In this document: positions 34,235 to 43,430 of the stretch, piece by piece | Layout of the letters: each line of letters opens with the position of its first letter | Position numbering within the stretch: position 1 is the first letter of the stretch | Source of the DNA: Winogradskyella haliclonae | GTDB lineage: Bacteria; Bacteroidota; Bacteroidia; Flavobacteriales; Flavobacteriaceae | Assembly (NCBI RefSeq): GCF_014635865.1 | Contig: NZ_BMDQ01000003.1 | Span: 1-64,000 of the forward strand | Direction: 5' to 3' | Length of the DNA stretch: 64,000 bases | Notes under the pieces: model-generated | Told to the model about the DNA's origin: nothing | Databases searched by the model: none | Seen by the model: only the letters and a program-made list of their open reading frames with translations | Position numbers and translations under genes: made by a program

Positions 34235-35923
34235 ATGAAAAAAATCCTTTTCTTTTTCTTAATTAGTTCAAGTCTATATTCGCAATCCGAATACCCTCAA
34301 GATTATTTTAGAGACCCATTAGATATTACTCTAGTGCTGTCTGGCACTTTTGCAGAATTAAGGTCAAATCATTTTCATTCGGGACTTGATATAAAAACTC
34401 AGCGCAAAACTGGTCTCAAAGTATATACTTCAGCTATGGGCTATGTGAGCCGAATTAAGATATCTCATCACGGTTATGGAAAAGCCTTGTATGTCACACA
34501 CCCTAATGGATATACAACTGTTTATGGTCATCTTAAAAAATTTTCACCTAAAATAGAAGCCTACATTAAAGAGTGTCAATACGAAAAAGAGAGTTATGAA
34601 GTTGAGATGTTTCCTAGTACTAAAGAACTTTTAGTTGACACTGATGAAGTTATAGCATTTTCAGGAAACACAGGTGGTTCTGGAGGACCGCATTTACATT
34701 TTGAAATTAGAGATAATGCAGAACGCCCTATAAACCCAATGCTTTTTGGTATTGATATTAAAGACAGTAAAAAACCTTTTATTTCATCGGTTTATGCCTA
34801 TCCAAAAGATGAGAACTCTTTCATTAATGGTAAAAATGAACGAATTCCACTACGTCTTATCCCTCAGAAAAATGGAGATTATAAAGTAGAAAAAATTACT
34901 GCTTATGGAGATATTGGGTTTGGCGTTGTGAGTTACGATAAGCAGGATTTAGCACCAAATAATAATGGCGTAAGTAATATTTCGTCTTTTTTGAATGGTA
35001 ATAAAGTGTTTGAAATGGATTTTAAACGTTTTAGCTTTAGTGAAACGAAACACCTTAACCGCTATGTCGATTTTGAACTGTGGAAAACTAAAAAGACACG
35101 AAGCCAAAAATTATTTATTGAAGAGAACAATCCATTAAGCATGTATAAAAATGTAGTTGACAATGGCTACATTAAAATTGAAGATAGTACATCTTCAGTA
35201 TACAGAATTGATATCAAAGACTATAAAAACAATACGACTCAATTAAAAATACCAATTGTTGGAAAACTAAAAACAGTAAAAACTAAAAATGATACAACCC
35301 CTACAGAAAAGCACTTAATAAAAAATCAAGGTACAACTGTTTTAAAAGAGCAAAATACACAAATTACATTTTACTCAAATTCAGTTTATCAAGATATTTT
35401 AATGGATTTTAAGGTAAGTTGTGATACTATTTATCTCCATAAAGATACAGTACCATTACAAAAAAGCTTTGTTGTTGATTTTGATATTAGTAAATATAAA
35501 GATGTAGACAAAAGCAAATTATTTATTGCTAGACTTTATGGTTATTATAAAAAGCCAAGTTATGTGAGTACTAAACGTAAAGGAGACACACTAACTGCTA
35601 GGAGTAAAACCTTGGGGCTTTATACTTTGGCTACAGACACTATTTCTCCAGAAATTAAACCTGTAAATTTCACCAACAAAAAGTGGTTAAGTAAGTATAG
35701 ATACCTTAAGGTGAAAATTAGTGATGATTTATCAGGAATATCTAAGTATAGAGCTACAGTTAATGGTAAATGGATTTTGATGGAATACGATTATAAAACC
35801 AATACATTAACGCACGATTTTAATGATAATGTCGTTACTGATACAGAAAACAATTTAAAAATTATTGTAACTGATAATGTTGGAAATAGTTCTACATTTG
35901 AAGCAACATTTTTCAGAAAATAA
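34235..35923 (+). CDS. M23 family (LytM-type) metallopeptidase
   Basis: 562 residues with a signal peptide ending LYSQ. The LytM domain lies near the N-terminus (~35-165), with zinc ligands in HFHSGLD (~46-52) and GPHLHFEIRD (~150-160). The remaining ~390 residues are beta-rich, ending in an Ig-like module (SDDLSGISKYRATVNGKW to the end). It likely cuts peptidoglycan cross-links, or activates another enzyme, in the periplasm. A long C-terminal beta region is usual for Flavobacterial members. It is followed 11 bases on by a TonB receptor gene. Confidence 0.9.
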   Translation: MKKILFFFLISSSLYSQSEYPQDYFRDPLDITLVLSGTFAELRSNHFHSGLDIKTQRKTGLKVYTSAMGYVSRIKISHHGYGKALYVTHPNGYTTVYGHLKKFSPKIEAYIKECQYEKESYEVEMFPSTKELLVDTDEVIAFSGNTGGSGGPHLHFEIRDNAERPINPMLFGIDIKDSKKPFISSVYAYPKDENSFINGKNERIPLRLIPQKNGDYKVEKITAYGDIGFGVVSYDKQDLAPNNNGVSNISSFLNGNKVFEMDFKRFSFSETKHLNRYVDFELWKTKKTRSQKLFIEENNPLSMYKNVVDNGYIKIEDSTSSVYRIDIKDYKNNTTQLKIPIVGKLKTVKTKNDTTPTEKHLIKNQGTTVLKEQNTQITFYSNSVYQDILMDFKVSCDTIYLHKDTVPLQKSFVVDFDISKYKDVDKSKLFIARLYGYYKKPSYVSTKRKGDTLTARSKTLGLYTLATDTISPEIKPVNFTNKKWLSKYRYLKVKISDDLSGISKYRATVNGKWILMEYDYKTNTLTHDFNDNVVTDTENNLKIIVTDNVGNSSTFEATFFRK

Positions 35924-35934
35924 AACCTAATTAT

Positions 35935-38403
35935 TTGAAACCGCTACAAAACTTACTTTTAGTATTCTTTTTATTCTCTTCATTTATAGCCCTATCACAG
36001 TCTGCTACAATTAGAGGAATTATTCTCGATGAGAATAACTTACCAATTGAAGGTGTTAACATTAAAGCGAGTACCGGACAAGGTGCTACAACCAACTCTA
36101 ACGGCTTTTATGAGCTAAAAATTACAGCTAATATAGAAGTAACGGTTGTTTTTACACATTTATCACACAAACGTGTTGAAGCAAAATTTAATTTAAAAAA
36201 TGGAAGTGAGATTGAATATAACCCTGTTTTAAAAACAGACGTAGAGCAAATAGCTGTTGTGGTCATAAATAGTAACACACGCCAAAGTCGTGACGGTGTC
36301 GTTACAATCTCTCCCAAAGTTATCAGAACCATAAAAGGTGCACAACCTGGTGTAGAAAACATATTAAAAACACTTCCAGGTGTTAATATATCCAACGAGT
36401 TGAGTACACAGTACTCTGTTCGCGGTGGTAACTTTGATGAAAATTTAGTGTACATTAATGAGATTGAAGTGTATCGCCCATTTCTTATACGTTCTGGTAA
36501 TCAAGAAGGCTTAAGTTTTGTAAATACGGATTTGGTGTCCAATGTAGACTTTTCTGCCGGTGGGTTTCAAGCTCGATATGGAGATAAGCTTTCTTCAGTT
36601 TTGGATATCACATATAAAAAGCCTTCAAAGTTTGGTGTTAGCACAGATTTAAGCCTTTTAGGTGGAAGCCTTGCTGTTGAAACAGCATCTAAAGATGGTA
36701 AGTTTTCGAGTATTACTGGTGTTCGGTACAGAGACAATAGCCTTGTATTAAATAGTCTTGAAACTAATGGTAATGTTGAACCTGTATTTGCTGATGTTCA
36801 AACGTATTTAACCTATCGCTTTTCCGATAAATTTCATTTGAATTTTCTAGGGAATATTTCCTTAAATCAATATAATTTCGAACCTGAAAACAGACAAACC
36901 AATTTTGGCACAATAGACGAACCTGTTGCTTTGCTAGTATTCTATGAAGGTCAAGAACAAACCGAATACCAAACCTATTTTGGTGCTTTTAAGGCCAACT
37001 ATTTTTTAAATGACAAAACCACTTTAAAACTTATTGGTTCTACATATCATGCTACTGAACAAGAGTATTTTGATATTTTTGCGCAATACCGCCTTGGAGA
37101 AGTAAACACTAATATAGGCGATGATGATTTAGGAGAAGTTGAATTTAGTGAAGGAATCGGCTCACAACTAACTCGTGCACGCAATGATTTAGATGCACTT
37201 ATTTATAATCTAGAGCATCGTGGTGATTATAATATTAATGACGACAGTAATCTTGAGTGGTCAGTAAAGTACACACGTGAAGATATCCGAGATCGTTTAG
37301 TAGAGTCTGAAGTTATTGATTCTGCTGGTTTTTCTATCCGTCCACCTTCAGTAACACAACTTAACTTTCAACCGGGCACCCCTTTTAATGGACCATTAAC
37401 TGCTTTTCAGAATATTAGAGCATTTAATCAAGTAAAGATAGACCGACTTCAAGCGTTTCTTCAATATAAGAAGAGTACAAAGATTGGGGAGCATGATGCG
37501 TATTATAACATCGGAGTAAGAGCACACAACTGGAATATTTCTGGAGAAGGCATAGAAAGTAATTCTCAAACCGTTTTTAGTCCACGTGCGCAATTTGCTA
37601 TAAAACCCAATTGGGATAGCGATATGCTGTTTAGAGTTGCAGGTGGTTTGTATTACCAGCCGCCTTTTTATAGAGAACTGAGAGATTCGTCTGGAATTGT
37701 ACGACCAAATGTAAAAGCGCAAAAGTCTTTTCACATTGTTCTAGGAAATGAGTATAGCTTTAAGATGTGGGATAGACCATTTAAATTAGTCACTGAGGCT
37801 TATTACAAAGGATTATCAGATGTAAATCCATATACTTTAGAGAATGTTCGTATTCGCTATCGTGCAAATAATAATGCTAAAGCTTATGCATATGGTTTAG
37901 ACATGCGCTTAAATGGTGAATTTGTACCTGGTACTGAATCATGGTTTAGTTTTGGCTATCTTAAGACTGAAGAAAACATTGATAATCGTGGCTATATATC
38001 AAGACCAACGGACCAGCGTTTAAAATTTGGCGTACTTTTTCAAGATTATGTACCAAACATGCCTGACTTAAAAATGTATCTCAACTTGGTTTACAACACA
38101 GGATTACCAGGAGGCTCTCCAAGTTATGCGGATCCTTATGATTTTCAATTTAGACTTCGAGATTACAGACGTGCGGATTTAGGAATCTCCTACGAGATTG
38201 TAAACCCTGAAAAAACATACTCGTCTAAATGGAAACAAAGTTTTAGAAACTTGTCATTAGGTATAGAAATCTATAACATGTTTAATAACCAAAATGCTAT
38301 TACAAATACTTGGGTAAGAGATGTTAATAGTAAACGTCAGTTTGCCATACCAAATTTTTTAACACCAAGAGTATTTAATGTGAGATTGTCCGCGAAACTT
38401 TAA
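35935..38403 (+). CDS. TonB-dependent receptor with carboxypeptidase-like domain
   Basis: 822 residues from a TTG start; no in-frame ATG precedes the mature protein. Signal (~1-22), carboxypeptidase regulatory-like domain (~24-100, IRGIILDENNLPIEGVNI), plug (~120-230, GVENILKTLPGVNISNELSTQYSVRGG), and a 22-strand barrel ending RVFNVRLSAKL. It imports an unknown ligand across the outer membrane. It lacks the SusC signature between the first domain and plug. Probably co-transcribed with the M23 gene. Its stop overlaps the stop of the convergent cysteine desulfurase. Confidence 0.93.
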   Translation: MKPLQNLLLVFFLFSSFIALSQSATIRGIILDENNLPIEGVNIKASTGQGATTNSNGFYELKITANIEVTVVFTHLSHKRVEAKFNLKNGSEIEYNPVLKTDVEQIAVVVINSNTRQSRDGVVTISPKVIRTIKGAQPGVENILKTLPGVNISNELSTQYSVRGGNFDENLVYINEIEVYRPFLIRSGNQEGLSFVNTDLVSNVDFSAGGFQARYGDKLSSVLDITYKKPSKFGVSTDLSLLGGSLAVETASKDGKFSSITGVRYRDNSLVLNSLETNGNVEPVFADVQTYLTYRFSDKFHLNFLGNISLNQYNFEPENRQTNFGTIDEPVALLVFYEGQEQTEYQTYFGAFKANYFLNDKTTLKLIGSTYHATEQEYFDIFAQYRLGEVNTNIGDDDLGEVEFSEGIGSQLTRARNDLDALIYNLEHRGDYNINDDSNLEWSVKYTREDIRDRLVESEVIDSAGFSIRPPSVTQLNFQPGTPFNGPLTAFQNIRAFNQVKIDRLQAFLQYKKSTKIGEHDAYYNIGVRAHNWNISGEGIESNSQTVFSPRAQFAIKPNWDSDMLFRVAGGLYYQPPFYRELRDSSGIVRPNVKAQKSFHIVLGNEYSFKMWDRPFKLVTEAYYKGLSDVNPYTLENVRIRYRANNNAKAYAYGLDMRLNGEFVPGTESWFSFGYLKTEENIDNRGYISRPTDQRLKFGVLFQDYVPNMPDLKMYLNLVYNTGLPGGSPSYADPYDFQFRLRDYRRADLGISYEIVNPEKTYSSKWKQSFRNLSLGIEIYNMFNNQNAITNTWVRDVNSKRQFAIPNFLTPRVFNVRLSAKL

Positions 38404-39545
38404 GATTTAGCAAACTCGCAAAGTGTCTCAACCACATAATCAATCTCTTCCTTTGTATTGTACTTACTTAAAGAAAAACGCACAGATGGACGTTGTAAGC
38501 GTTCTTCTGTTAAAAAGGCAGATAATACATGTGAAGCCATAGAACTACCACTTTGGCAAGCACTGCCTTTAGAGCATGCTATCCCTTTTAAATCTAATTG
38601 AAATTGAAGCATTGCTGCTTTTTCTGGTGGTAATGGCAAACAAACATTGATTAATGTGTAAGTACTTTTGTCTAAATCTCCTGAGGCACCATTAAAATGA
38701 CAACCTGCAAGCTTATTATTTAAACTATCAATAAAATACTTTTTTAAGTCTTTGACATAAGCACTTTCAGATTCTATATTTTGGTATGCAAATTTCAATG
38801 CTTCATCCATACCTACAATATTATGCAAACTCTCTGTGCCAGCTCGGTAACCTCGCTCCTGCTCTCCTCCAAAAATCAAAGGCTTTAATCCAGACTCTTT
38901 TCTTATAAAGCAAAAACCCACACCTTTTGGTCCATGAAATTTATGGGCACTTGCTGCCATAAAATCAATTTTGATATCTTGCAAATCTATATGGTAATGT
39001 CCAACAGACTGTACTGTGTCTGTATGAAACAAAGCATTATTTGCTATACATAAATCAGCAACACGTTTGATGTCTAAAATATTACCAATCTCATTATTAA
39101 TATGCATTAAGGTGACTAGTTTTTTAGTATCACCTTTTAATAACACCTCCAGGTGGTTATAATCTACTGTTCCGTTATCATCTAATTCCACATAAGAAAC
39201 CTTAACACCATACTCTTTTTGTAATTGCTCTGCAGTATGCAAAACCGCATGATGTTCTATTTTTGAAGTTATAATTTCGATAACTCCCAAATCTCTTACT
39301 GCGCTTCTTAAAGCAAGGTTATCCGCTTCTGTACCTCCAGAAGTGAAAATTATCTCAGCTGCAGACACATTAAAATATGATGCAATAGTCTTTCGGCATT
39401 GTTCCATAATAGATTTTGATGAGCGGCCAAAACTATGCGTAGACGACGCATTCCCGTAATTATTATGTAAAACTTCAGTCATCTTGTCTATGACTTCTGG
39501 ACGTAAAGCAGTCGTTGCAGCGTTATCAAGATAGATATTTTTCAT
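38400..39545 (-). CDS. Cysteine desulfurase (NifS/IscS family)
   Basis: 381 residues from the ATG at 39545 (MKNIYLDNAATTALRP). The frame extends to 39563 but a perfect -7 box lies between. The PLP-binding lysine is in AASAHKFHGPKG (~199-210), the catalytic cysteine in CSKGSACQSGS (~320-330), and the GGTEADNLAL loop is at ~70-79. It supplies sulfur for Fe-S clusters or tRNA thiolation. No iscU/sufE neighbour is visible, so the specific acceptor is unknown. Confidence 0.94.
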   Translation of the reverse strand: MKNIYLDNAATTALRPEVIDKMTEVLHNNYGNASSTHSFGRSSKSIMEQCRKTIASYFNVSAAEIIFTSGGTEADNLALRSAVRDLGVIEIITSKIEHHAVLHTAEQLQKEYGVKVSYVELDDNGTVDYNHLEVLLKGDTKKLVTLMHINNEIGNILDIKRVADLCIANNALFHTDTVQSVGHYHIDLQDIKIDFMAASAHKFHGPKGVGFCFIRKESGLKPLIFGGEQERGYRAGTESLHNIVGMDEALKFAYQNIESESAYVKDLKKYFIDSLNNKLAGCHFNGASGDLDKSTYTLINVCLPLPPEKAAMLQFQLDLKGIACSKGSACQSGSSMASHVLSAFLTEERLQRPSVRFSLSKYNTKEEIDYVVETLCEFAKS

Positions 39546-39549
39546 AATG

Positions 39550-39557
39550 CAAAAGTA
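39550..39557 (-). promoter_or_regulatory. -7 box of the cysteine desulfurase gene, predicted leaderless
   Basis: Exact TACTTTTG on the minus strand, ending four bases before the ATG at 39545. Confidence 0.6.
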
Positions 39558-39606
39558 AGGCATAAAATTATTTTATATAAGCCACGTTATAATTTGATAA
39601 ATGATT

Positions 39607-39614
39607 TATTTTTG
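39607..39614 (+). promoter_or_regulatory. -7 box of the calcium-repeat lipoprotein gene
   Basis: Exact TATTTTTG, 18 bases before the ATG at 39633. It lies downstream of an alternative TTG start at 39594 and so argues against that start. Confidence 0.5.
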
Positions 39615-39632
39615 TTGAAAACTAAAGAGCTT

Positions 39633-40577
39633 ATGCGTAATATTTTTGTGGTTTTATTTGCTGTATTTTTAACGACGTCTTGTGATGATGGAGACATCAT
39701 TACTGTTGATTTATCTTTTGACCAAGAATTAAGCATTTGCGAAAACAATACAGAATCTTATATCGTTTATGATTTAAGAAATGACCCAAGTGAATCACTG
39801 TCTTTACTTTTTCCTAGAGCAGGTAATGAGTCATTATTTACTGACCCAACTCCTGAAAATACACCTACTATGTTGTCCATAAATGGTACAACAATACGAT
39901 TTATATATAGAACATATAATAGAGATATTGTTGATATAGTTACTAACCAAGAGTTTTGCAATACTTTAACGCCAGCAGACTTGGTCATTCTTGAAGATTA
40001 TGAAGCATCTAGTGGAGATGTTGAAGTGACTGTTACAATTGTAGACGATGATAATGATGGTGTTCCTACAGCTTTTGAAGGTGCAGACCCAAATGGTGAT
40101 GGTGACTTTTCAGATTCATTAGATACCGATGGAGATGGGATTTTTGATTATTTAGATGAAGATGATGACAATGACAATGTAAAAACCATTAATGAGATAG
40201 ATAATACTGACGGAGATAATGACCCAACCACAAATCCTATGAATACTGATTTTGGTTTAGTAAATGGTGATGATATCCCCGATTATCTTGATACTGATGA
40301 TGATGGCGATTTGATTCCTACTATAGAAGAAGATGAAGATGGGGACTTGAATCCTAGAGATGATTTGGCAAATAATGCAGATAATATAATGGTCCCTCAC
40401 TATCTAAACACTATAGAGACTATAAGTTATGGTAATCCGGGTAATACTTCAAATAATATCTATACAAGAACAGTAACTACCAGTTTCTTAGTTAAGAATA
40501 TAGATATAGAAATCTTAAGAACTGATAATATAGACTTAGGCACCTTAATTTCAACAATCGATATAGAACAAGAATAA
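39633..40577 (+). CDS. Lipoprotein with thrombospondin type 3-like calcium repeats
   Basis: 314 residues from the ATG at 39633, signal MRNIFVVLFAVFLTTSCDD with lipobox TTSC. The first ~125 residues are an unknown beta domain with two cysteines. Residues ~135-245 are a chain of acidic repeats (DDDNDGVPTAFEGADPNGDG, DTDGDGIFDYLDEDDDND, DYLDTDDDGDLIPTIEEDED) of the TSP3/calcium-loop kind, and a tail of beta sequence follows. Probably surface-exposed and calcium-stabilised. Function unknown. Its stop abuts the stop of the convergent Smr gene. Confidence 0.82.
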   Translation: MRNIFVVLFAVFLTTSCDDGDIITVDLSFDQELSICENNTESYIVYDLRNDPSESLSLLFPRAGNESLFTDPTPENTPTMLSINGTTIRFIYRTYNRDIVDIVTNQEFCNTLTPADLVILEDYEASSGDVEVTVTIVDDDNDGVPTAFEGADPNGDGDFSDSLDTDGDGIFDYLDEDDDNDNVKTINEIDNTDGDNDPTTNPMNTDFGLVNGDDIPDYLDTDDDGDLIPTIEEDEDGDLNPRDDLANNADNIMVPHYLNTIETISYGNPGNTSNNIYTRTVTTSFLVKNIDIEILRTDNIDLGTLISTIDIEQE

Positions 40578-41138
40578 TTAATTTACCGCATTCTGAAATA
40601 TTTTTACTTCTGTTGCACCTAAGCCATATTCTTTATAATCTGCATCATAGAATGTTACTTTATTGTAACGCCTGAGAACAGTATGCAATTCCTGTTTTAA
40701 AACACCTTCTCCTACGCCATGAATAAAAACCATTTTTGGCATGCGCTCTCTAATAGCAAATTCTAATTGACCTCTAGCAGTATCTAATTGTAAATTCAAC
40801 ATGTCGAAATTGGTCATCCCTTTTATTGAATCTGTTAACTGATGGATGTGTAAATCGACAACAAAAGTTGGTCGATGACGTTTTTTTGGTTTGACTGTTG
40901 AAATTTTTCGTTTTGGAAAGCCTTCTTTTTCTTTAGCAATGTCATTAATACTGCGATTGGTTAAAGATCCTAAATTTATAGACTCATCAGTATTAAGTTT
41001 TATCAATTCATCTATAGCAAATTCAAATTCAAAACCATCTTCGCTTTCAATAATAATGGTGTGACCCTCAATTTTTATAACTGAGCCTTTTATGGCATCA
41101 TCAATGGTTTCTACTATATCTCCAACCTTAATCGTCAT
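40578..41138 (-). CDS. Smr-domain protein (MutS2 C-terminal-like), DUF2027-type N-terminus
   Basis: 186 residues from the ATG at 41138 (MTIKVGDIVETIDDAIKGSV). The frame reading further upstream runs through the neighbouring gene. N-terminal ~60 residues are a small beta-barrel-like module. The C-terminal Smr domain (~100-186) carries VDLHIHQL and the HGVGEGVLKQELH motif (HGxGxG). Smr domains cut nucleic acids and act on collided ribosomes or recombination intermediates in other bacteria. It overlaps the upstream membrane-protein gene by 11 bases. Confidence 0.87.
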   Translation of the reverse strand: MTIKVGDIVETIDDAIKGSVIKIEGHTIIIESEDGFEFEFAIDELIKLNTDESINLGSLTNRSINDIAKEKEGFPKRKISTVKPKKRHRPTFVVDLHIHQLTDSIKGMTNFDMLNLQLDTARGQLEFAIRERMPKMVFIHGVGEGVLKQELHTVLRRYNKVTFYDADYKEYGLGATEVKIFQNAVN

Positions 41139-41343
41139 CTTCTTCAGTCTGTATAAATGACTCTTCTTTTGGATTATCAAACTTACTAGGTACACCTCTT
41201 GAGGTTCTATAAATACCAAACATTAAAAGTACAATACCACCCACTAGAACATAACTATTTTGTTGCGCTTCGGCATTAGCATATATAGCCACAGCGCCAC
41301 CAATGATGATACAAATAATATTGATATATCGAGATAAATTCAT
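41128..41343 (-). CDS. Small two-helix membrane protein
   Basis: 71 residues. Two membrane helices (~8-24 and ~33-47), then a cytoplasmic acidic tail (ESFIQTEEDDD). It overlaps the Smr start by 11 bases and is probably co-expressed. Divergent from the gene at 41387, and each of the two starts has a -7 box four bases away. Function unknown. Confidence 0.75.
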   Translation of the reverse strand: MNLSRYINIICIIIGGAVAIYANAEAQQNSYVLVGGIVLLMFGIYRTSRGVPSKFDNPKEESFIQTEEDDD

Positions 41344-41347
41344 ACTA

Positions 41348-41355
41348 CAAAAGTA
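41348..41355 (-). promoter_or_regulatory. -7 box of the gene starting at 41343, predicted leaderless
   Basis: Exact TACTTTTG on the minus strand with four bases to the ATG. Confidence 0.6.
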
Positions 41356-41374
41356 ATCTATTCTTTAAAACATT

Positions 41375-41382
41375 TATATTTG
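41375..41382 (+). promoter_or_regulatory. -7 box of the DUF2752 gene, predicted leaderless
   Basis: Exact TATATTTG with four bases to the ATG at 41387. It is back-to-back with the box at 41348 and the two -33 regions would overlap. Confidence 0.6.
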
Positions 41383-41386
41383 AAAT

Positions 41387-41686
41387 ATGAAGTTATTCCT
41401 TCTACAACCTGAAGATTATATGCTACCATGCCTTAATAAAAGTATTTTTGGTTTTGACTGTATGGGTTGCGGTATTCAGCGGTCTCTACATCTTCTATTT
41501 CACGGCGAATTTATTGCTGCATTCTACATGTATCCTGCTATTTATCCTTTGTTAGGATTATTTACCGTGATAGGGATTAACATTTTTAAAAAAATAAAAT
41601 ATTTCAATAAAATAATTACTATTTTGGCTATTATTACTGTAGCTACAATTATGGTAAGTTTTACAATTAAAACCTTAATCAACTAA
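41387..41686 (+). CDS. DUF2752 membrane protein
   Basis: 99 residues. Motif CLNKSIFGFDCMGCGIQRSLHLL (first ~35 residues; the pattern is C-x-GCGxxR/S) is the DUF2752 signature, followed by two membrane helices (~45-65 and ~75-95). Function unknown. It is followed 12 bases on by the CCC-motif gene; a shared transcript is likely. Confidence 0.88.
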   Translation: MKLFLLQPEDYMLPCLNKSIFGFDCMGCGIQRSLHLLFHGEFIAAFYMYPAIYPLLGLFTVIGINIFKKIKYFNKIITILAIITVATIMVSFTIKTLIN

Positions 41687-41698
41687 AAGAAAACAAAA

Positions 41699-42034
41699 AT
41701 GGAAAAAGAAAAATTAAATCCCGCCTTGGTCTATGTACTAGCAATAATAGGTTTATTATGTTGTTGTTTCGGTGGATTAGGCTTTATATTAGCTGGTGCT
41801 GCGTATTTTATTGCACATACCCAACTAAATAAAGTTGCAGATAATCCTGAAGCATATGATTTAGATTCTGCTAAGGCTATGAAAACTGCAAAAATTGTAG
41901 CACTTGTAATACTTATAATTAATATTCTATACTTAGCATGGTCAATTTACTCAATACAAGCTATGGGTGGCTGGGATGTTTATATGGAAAAAATCAATGA
42001 AATTATAGAAGAAGCCCAGAGAAATCAAGGTTAA
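41699..42034 (+). CDS. CCC-motif membrane protein
   Basis: 111 residues. Two membrane segments (~8-35 and ~62-85), the first holding LLCCCFGGLGFILAGAAY, the cysteine triplet that names this Bacteroidetes family. The C-terminus is acidic (KINEIIEEAQRNQG). Function unknown. In this phylum it often accompanies a DUF2752 gene, as here. Confidence 0.88.
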   Translation: MEKEKLNPALVYVLAIIGLLCCCFGGLGFILAGAAYFIAHTQLNKVADNPEAYDLDSAKAMKTAKIVALVILIINILYLAWSIYSIQAMGGWDVYMEKINEIIEEAQRNQG

Positions 42035-42054
42035 ATATTATATCCTTATCAAAC

Positions 42055-42085
42055 AAAAGCCTTTTCAAATTGAAAAGGCTTTTTG
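42055..42085. terminator. Bidirectional terminator between the CCC-motif gene and rocD
   Basis: Stem AAAAGCCTTTTC / GAAAAGGCTTTT with loop AAATT, between convergent stops 42034 and 42104. Confidence 0.93.
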
Positions 42086-42103
42086 TTTAGTAGTTATCCT
42101 TAT

Positions 42104-43384
42104 TTAAGCTTCAAATTCTTGAAGCGTCGATATAATTATAGAAACACAATCTAATAATTGCTCCTTATTCATAACCAAAGGTGGTGCAAAACGGATAATA
42201 TTTCCATGTGTTGGCTTTGCTAATAAGCCATTATCTCTAAGTCTAAGACAAATGTTCCAAGCTGTATCACTTTCTTCAGAATCGTTAATTAAAATGGCAT
42301 TTAATAAGCCTTTACCCCTAACAGCATTAACGATAGAACTGTTCTCTATATATTTGGACATTTCTGTTCTGAATACTTTACCTAGCTCATCAGCATTATG
42401 AGCTAACGCTTCGTCTTTAATGACTTCCAAAGCAGCCATACCTATTGCAGCTGCTACTGGATTACCGCCAAATGTACTTCCATGATTTCCTGGTTTAATG
42501 ACATTCATAATATCATCATTCGCTAAAACAGCAGACACTGGATAAGCTCCGCCAGACAATGCTTTTCCTAAAATCAAAATATCTGGTTTTACTTCTGGAG
42601 TTCCTGAACAATGTTTGTCTGCACAAGAACAATTACCACAAGTAGCTAAAAGACGTCCAGTTCTTGCAATACCTGTTTGTACTTCATCAGCAATAAACAA
42701 TACATTGTGTTTTTCGCATAAAGCTTTTGCAGCTGCTAAATAGCCTTCACTAGGTACATATACACCTGCTTCCCCTTGAATTGGTTCAACTAAAAAACCT
42801 GCAACATTATTGTTACTATTAAGTGCATCTTCTAAAGCCTGAAGATTATCATACTCAATTTTAATAAACCCATCGGTATATGGTCCAAAGTTTTTACGAG
42901 CTACAGGATCGTTTGAAAAAGAGATGATAGTAGTCGTTCGCCCATGAAAATTATTTTCGCAAACTATGATTTGCGCCTCATTTTCATGAATGCCTTTGAC
43001 TTCGTAAGCCCATTTACGACATAGTTTTAACGCAGTCTCCACAGCCTCTGCACCGGTATTCATTGGTAATAGTTTATCGAAGTTAAAAGTTTCTGTAGCA
43101 AACTTTTCAAACTTCCCTAACATATCATTATAAAACGCACGAGAAGTTAACGTAAGTGTCTGAGCTTGATTAGTCATTGCGTCAACAATTTTTGGGTGGC
43201 AATGTCCTTGGTTTACTGCAGAATATGCAGACAAGAAATCATAATATTTCTTTCCTTCTACATCCCAGACATAAACGCCTTCACCTCTACTTAATACTAC
43301 TGGTAACGGATGGTAATTGTGAGCTCCATACTTGTTTTCTAAATCTATCGCTTGTTGCGATGTTAATTGGTCTAAAACAGCCAT
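42104..43384 (-). CDS. rocD: Ornithine-oxo-acid transaminase
   Basis: 426 residues, class III aminotransferase. PLP lysine K274 in [16 protein letters not shown], cofactor acid D233 in ADEVQTG, and [16 protein letters not shown] for the PLP phosphate. It converts ornithine to glutamate semialdehyde. An insertion between the DEVQTG motif and the lysine carries four cysteines (249, 252, 254, 259; CGNCSC then KHC), not part of the canonical enzyme core (see findings). Monocistronic. Confidence 0.93.
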   Translation of the reverse strand: MAVLDQLTSQQAIDLENKYGAHNYHPLPVVLSRGEGVYVWDVEGKKYYDFLSAYSAVNQGHCHPKIVDAMTNQAQTLTLTSRAFYNDMLGKFEKFATETFNFDKLLPMNTGAEAVETALKLCRKWAYEVKGIHENEAQIIVCENNFHGRTTTIISFSNDPVARKNFGPYTDGFIKIEYDNLQALEDALNSNNNVAGFLVEPIQGEAGVYVPSEGYLAAAKALCEKHNVLFIADEVQTGIARTGRLLATCGNCSCADKHCSGTPEVKPDILILGKALSGGAYPVSAVLANDDIMNVIKPGNHGSTFGGNPVAAAIGMAALEVIKDEALAHNADELGKVFRTEMSKYIENSSIVNAVRGKGLLNAILINDSEESDTAWNICLRLRDNGLLAKPTHGNIIRFAPPLVMNKEQLLDCVSIIISTLQEFEA

Positions 43385-43430
43385 TCTAAAAGTTTTTAGT
43401 TAAAAATCCACTTAAACTAAGTCAAGAGTT

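Noticed and set aside
36108..36455. Minus-strand frame of 115 codons inside the TonB receptor gene
   Set aside because: Antisense to the conserved plug domain, with no start signal or recognisable domain.
37396..37734. Minus-strand frame of 112 codons inside the TonB receptor gene
   Set aside because: Antisense to barrel strands; composition is that of a reversed coding strand.
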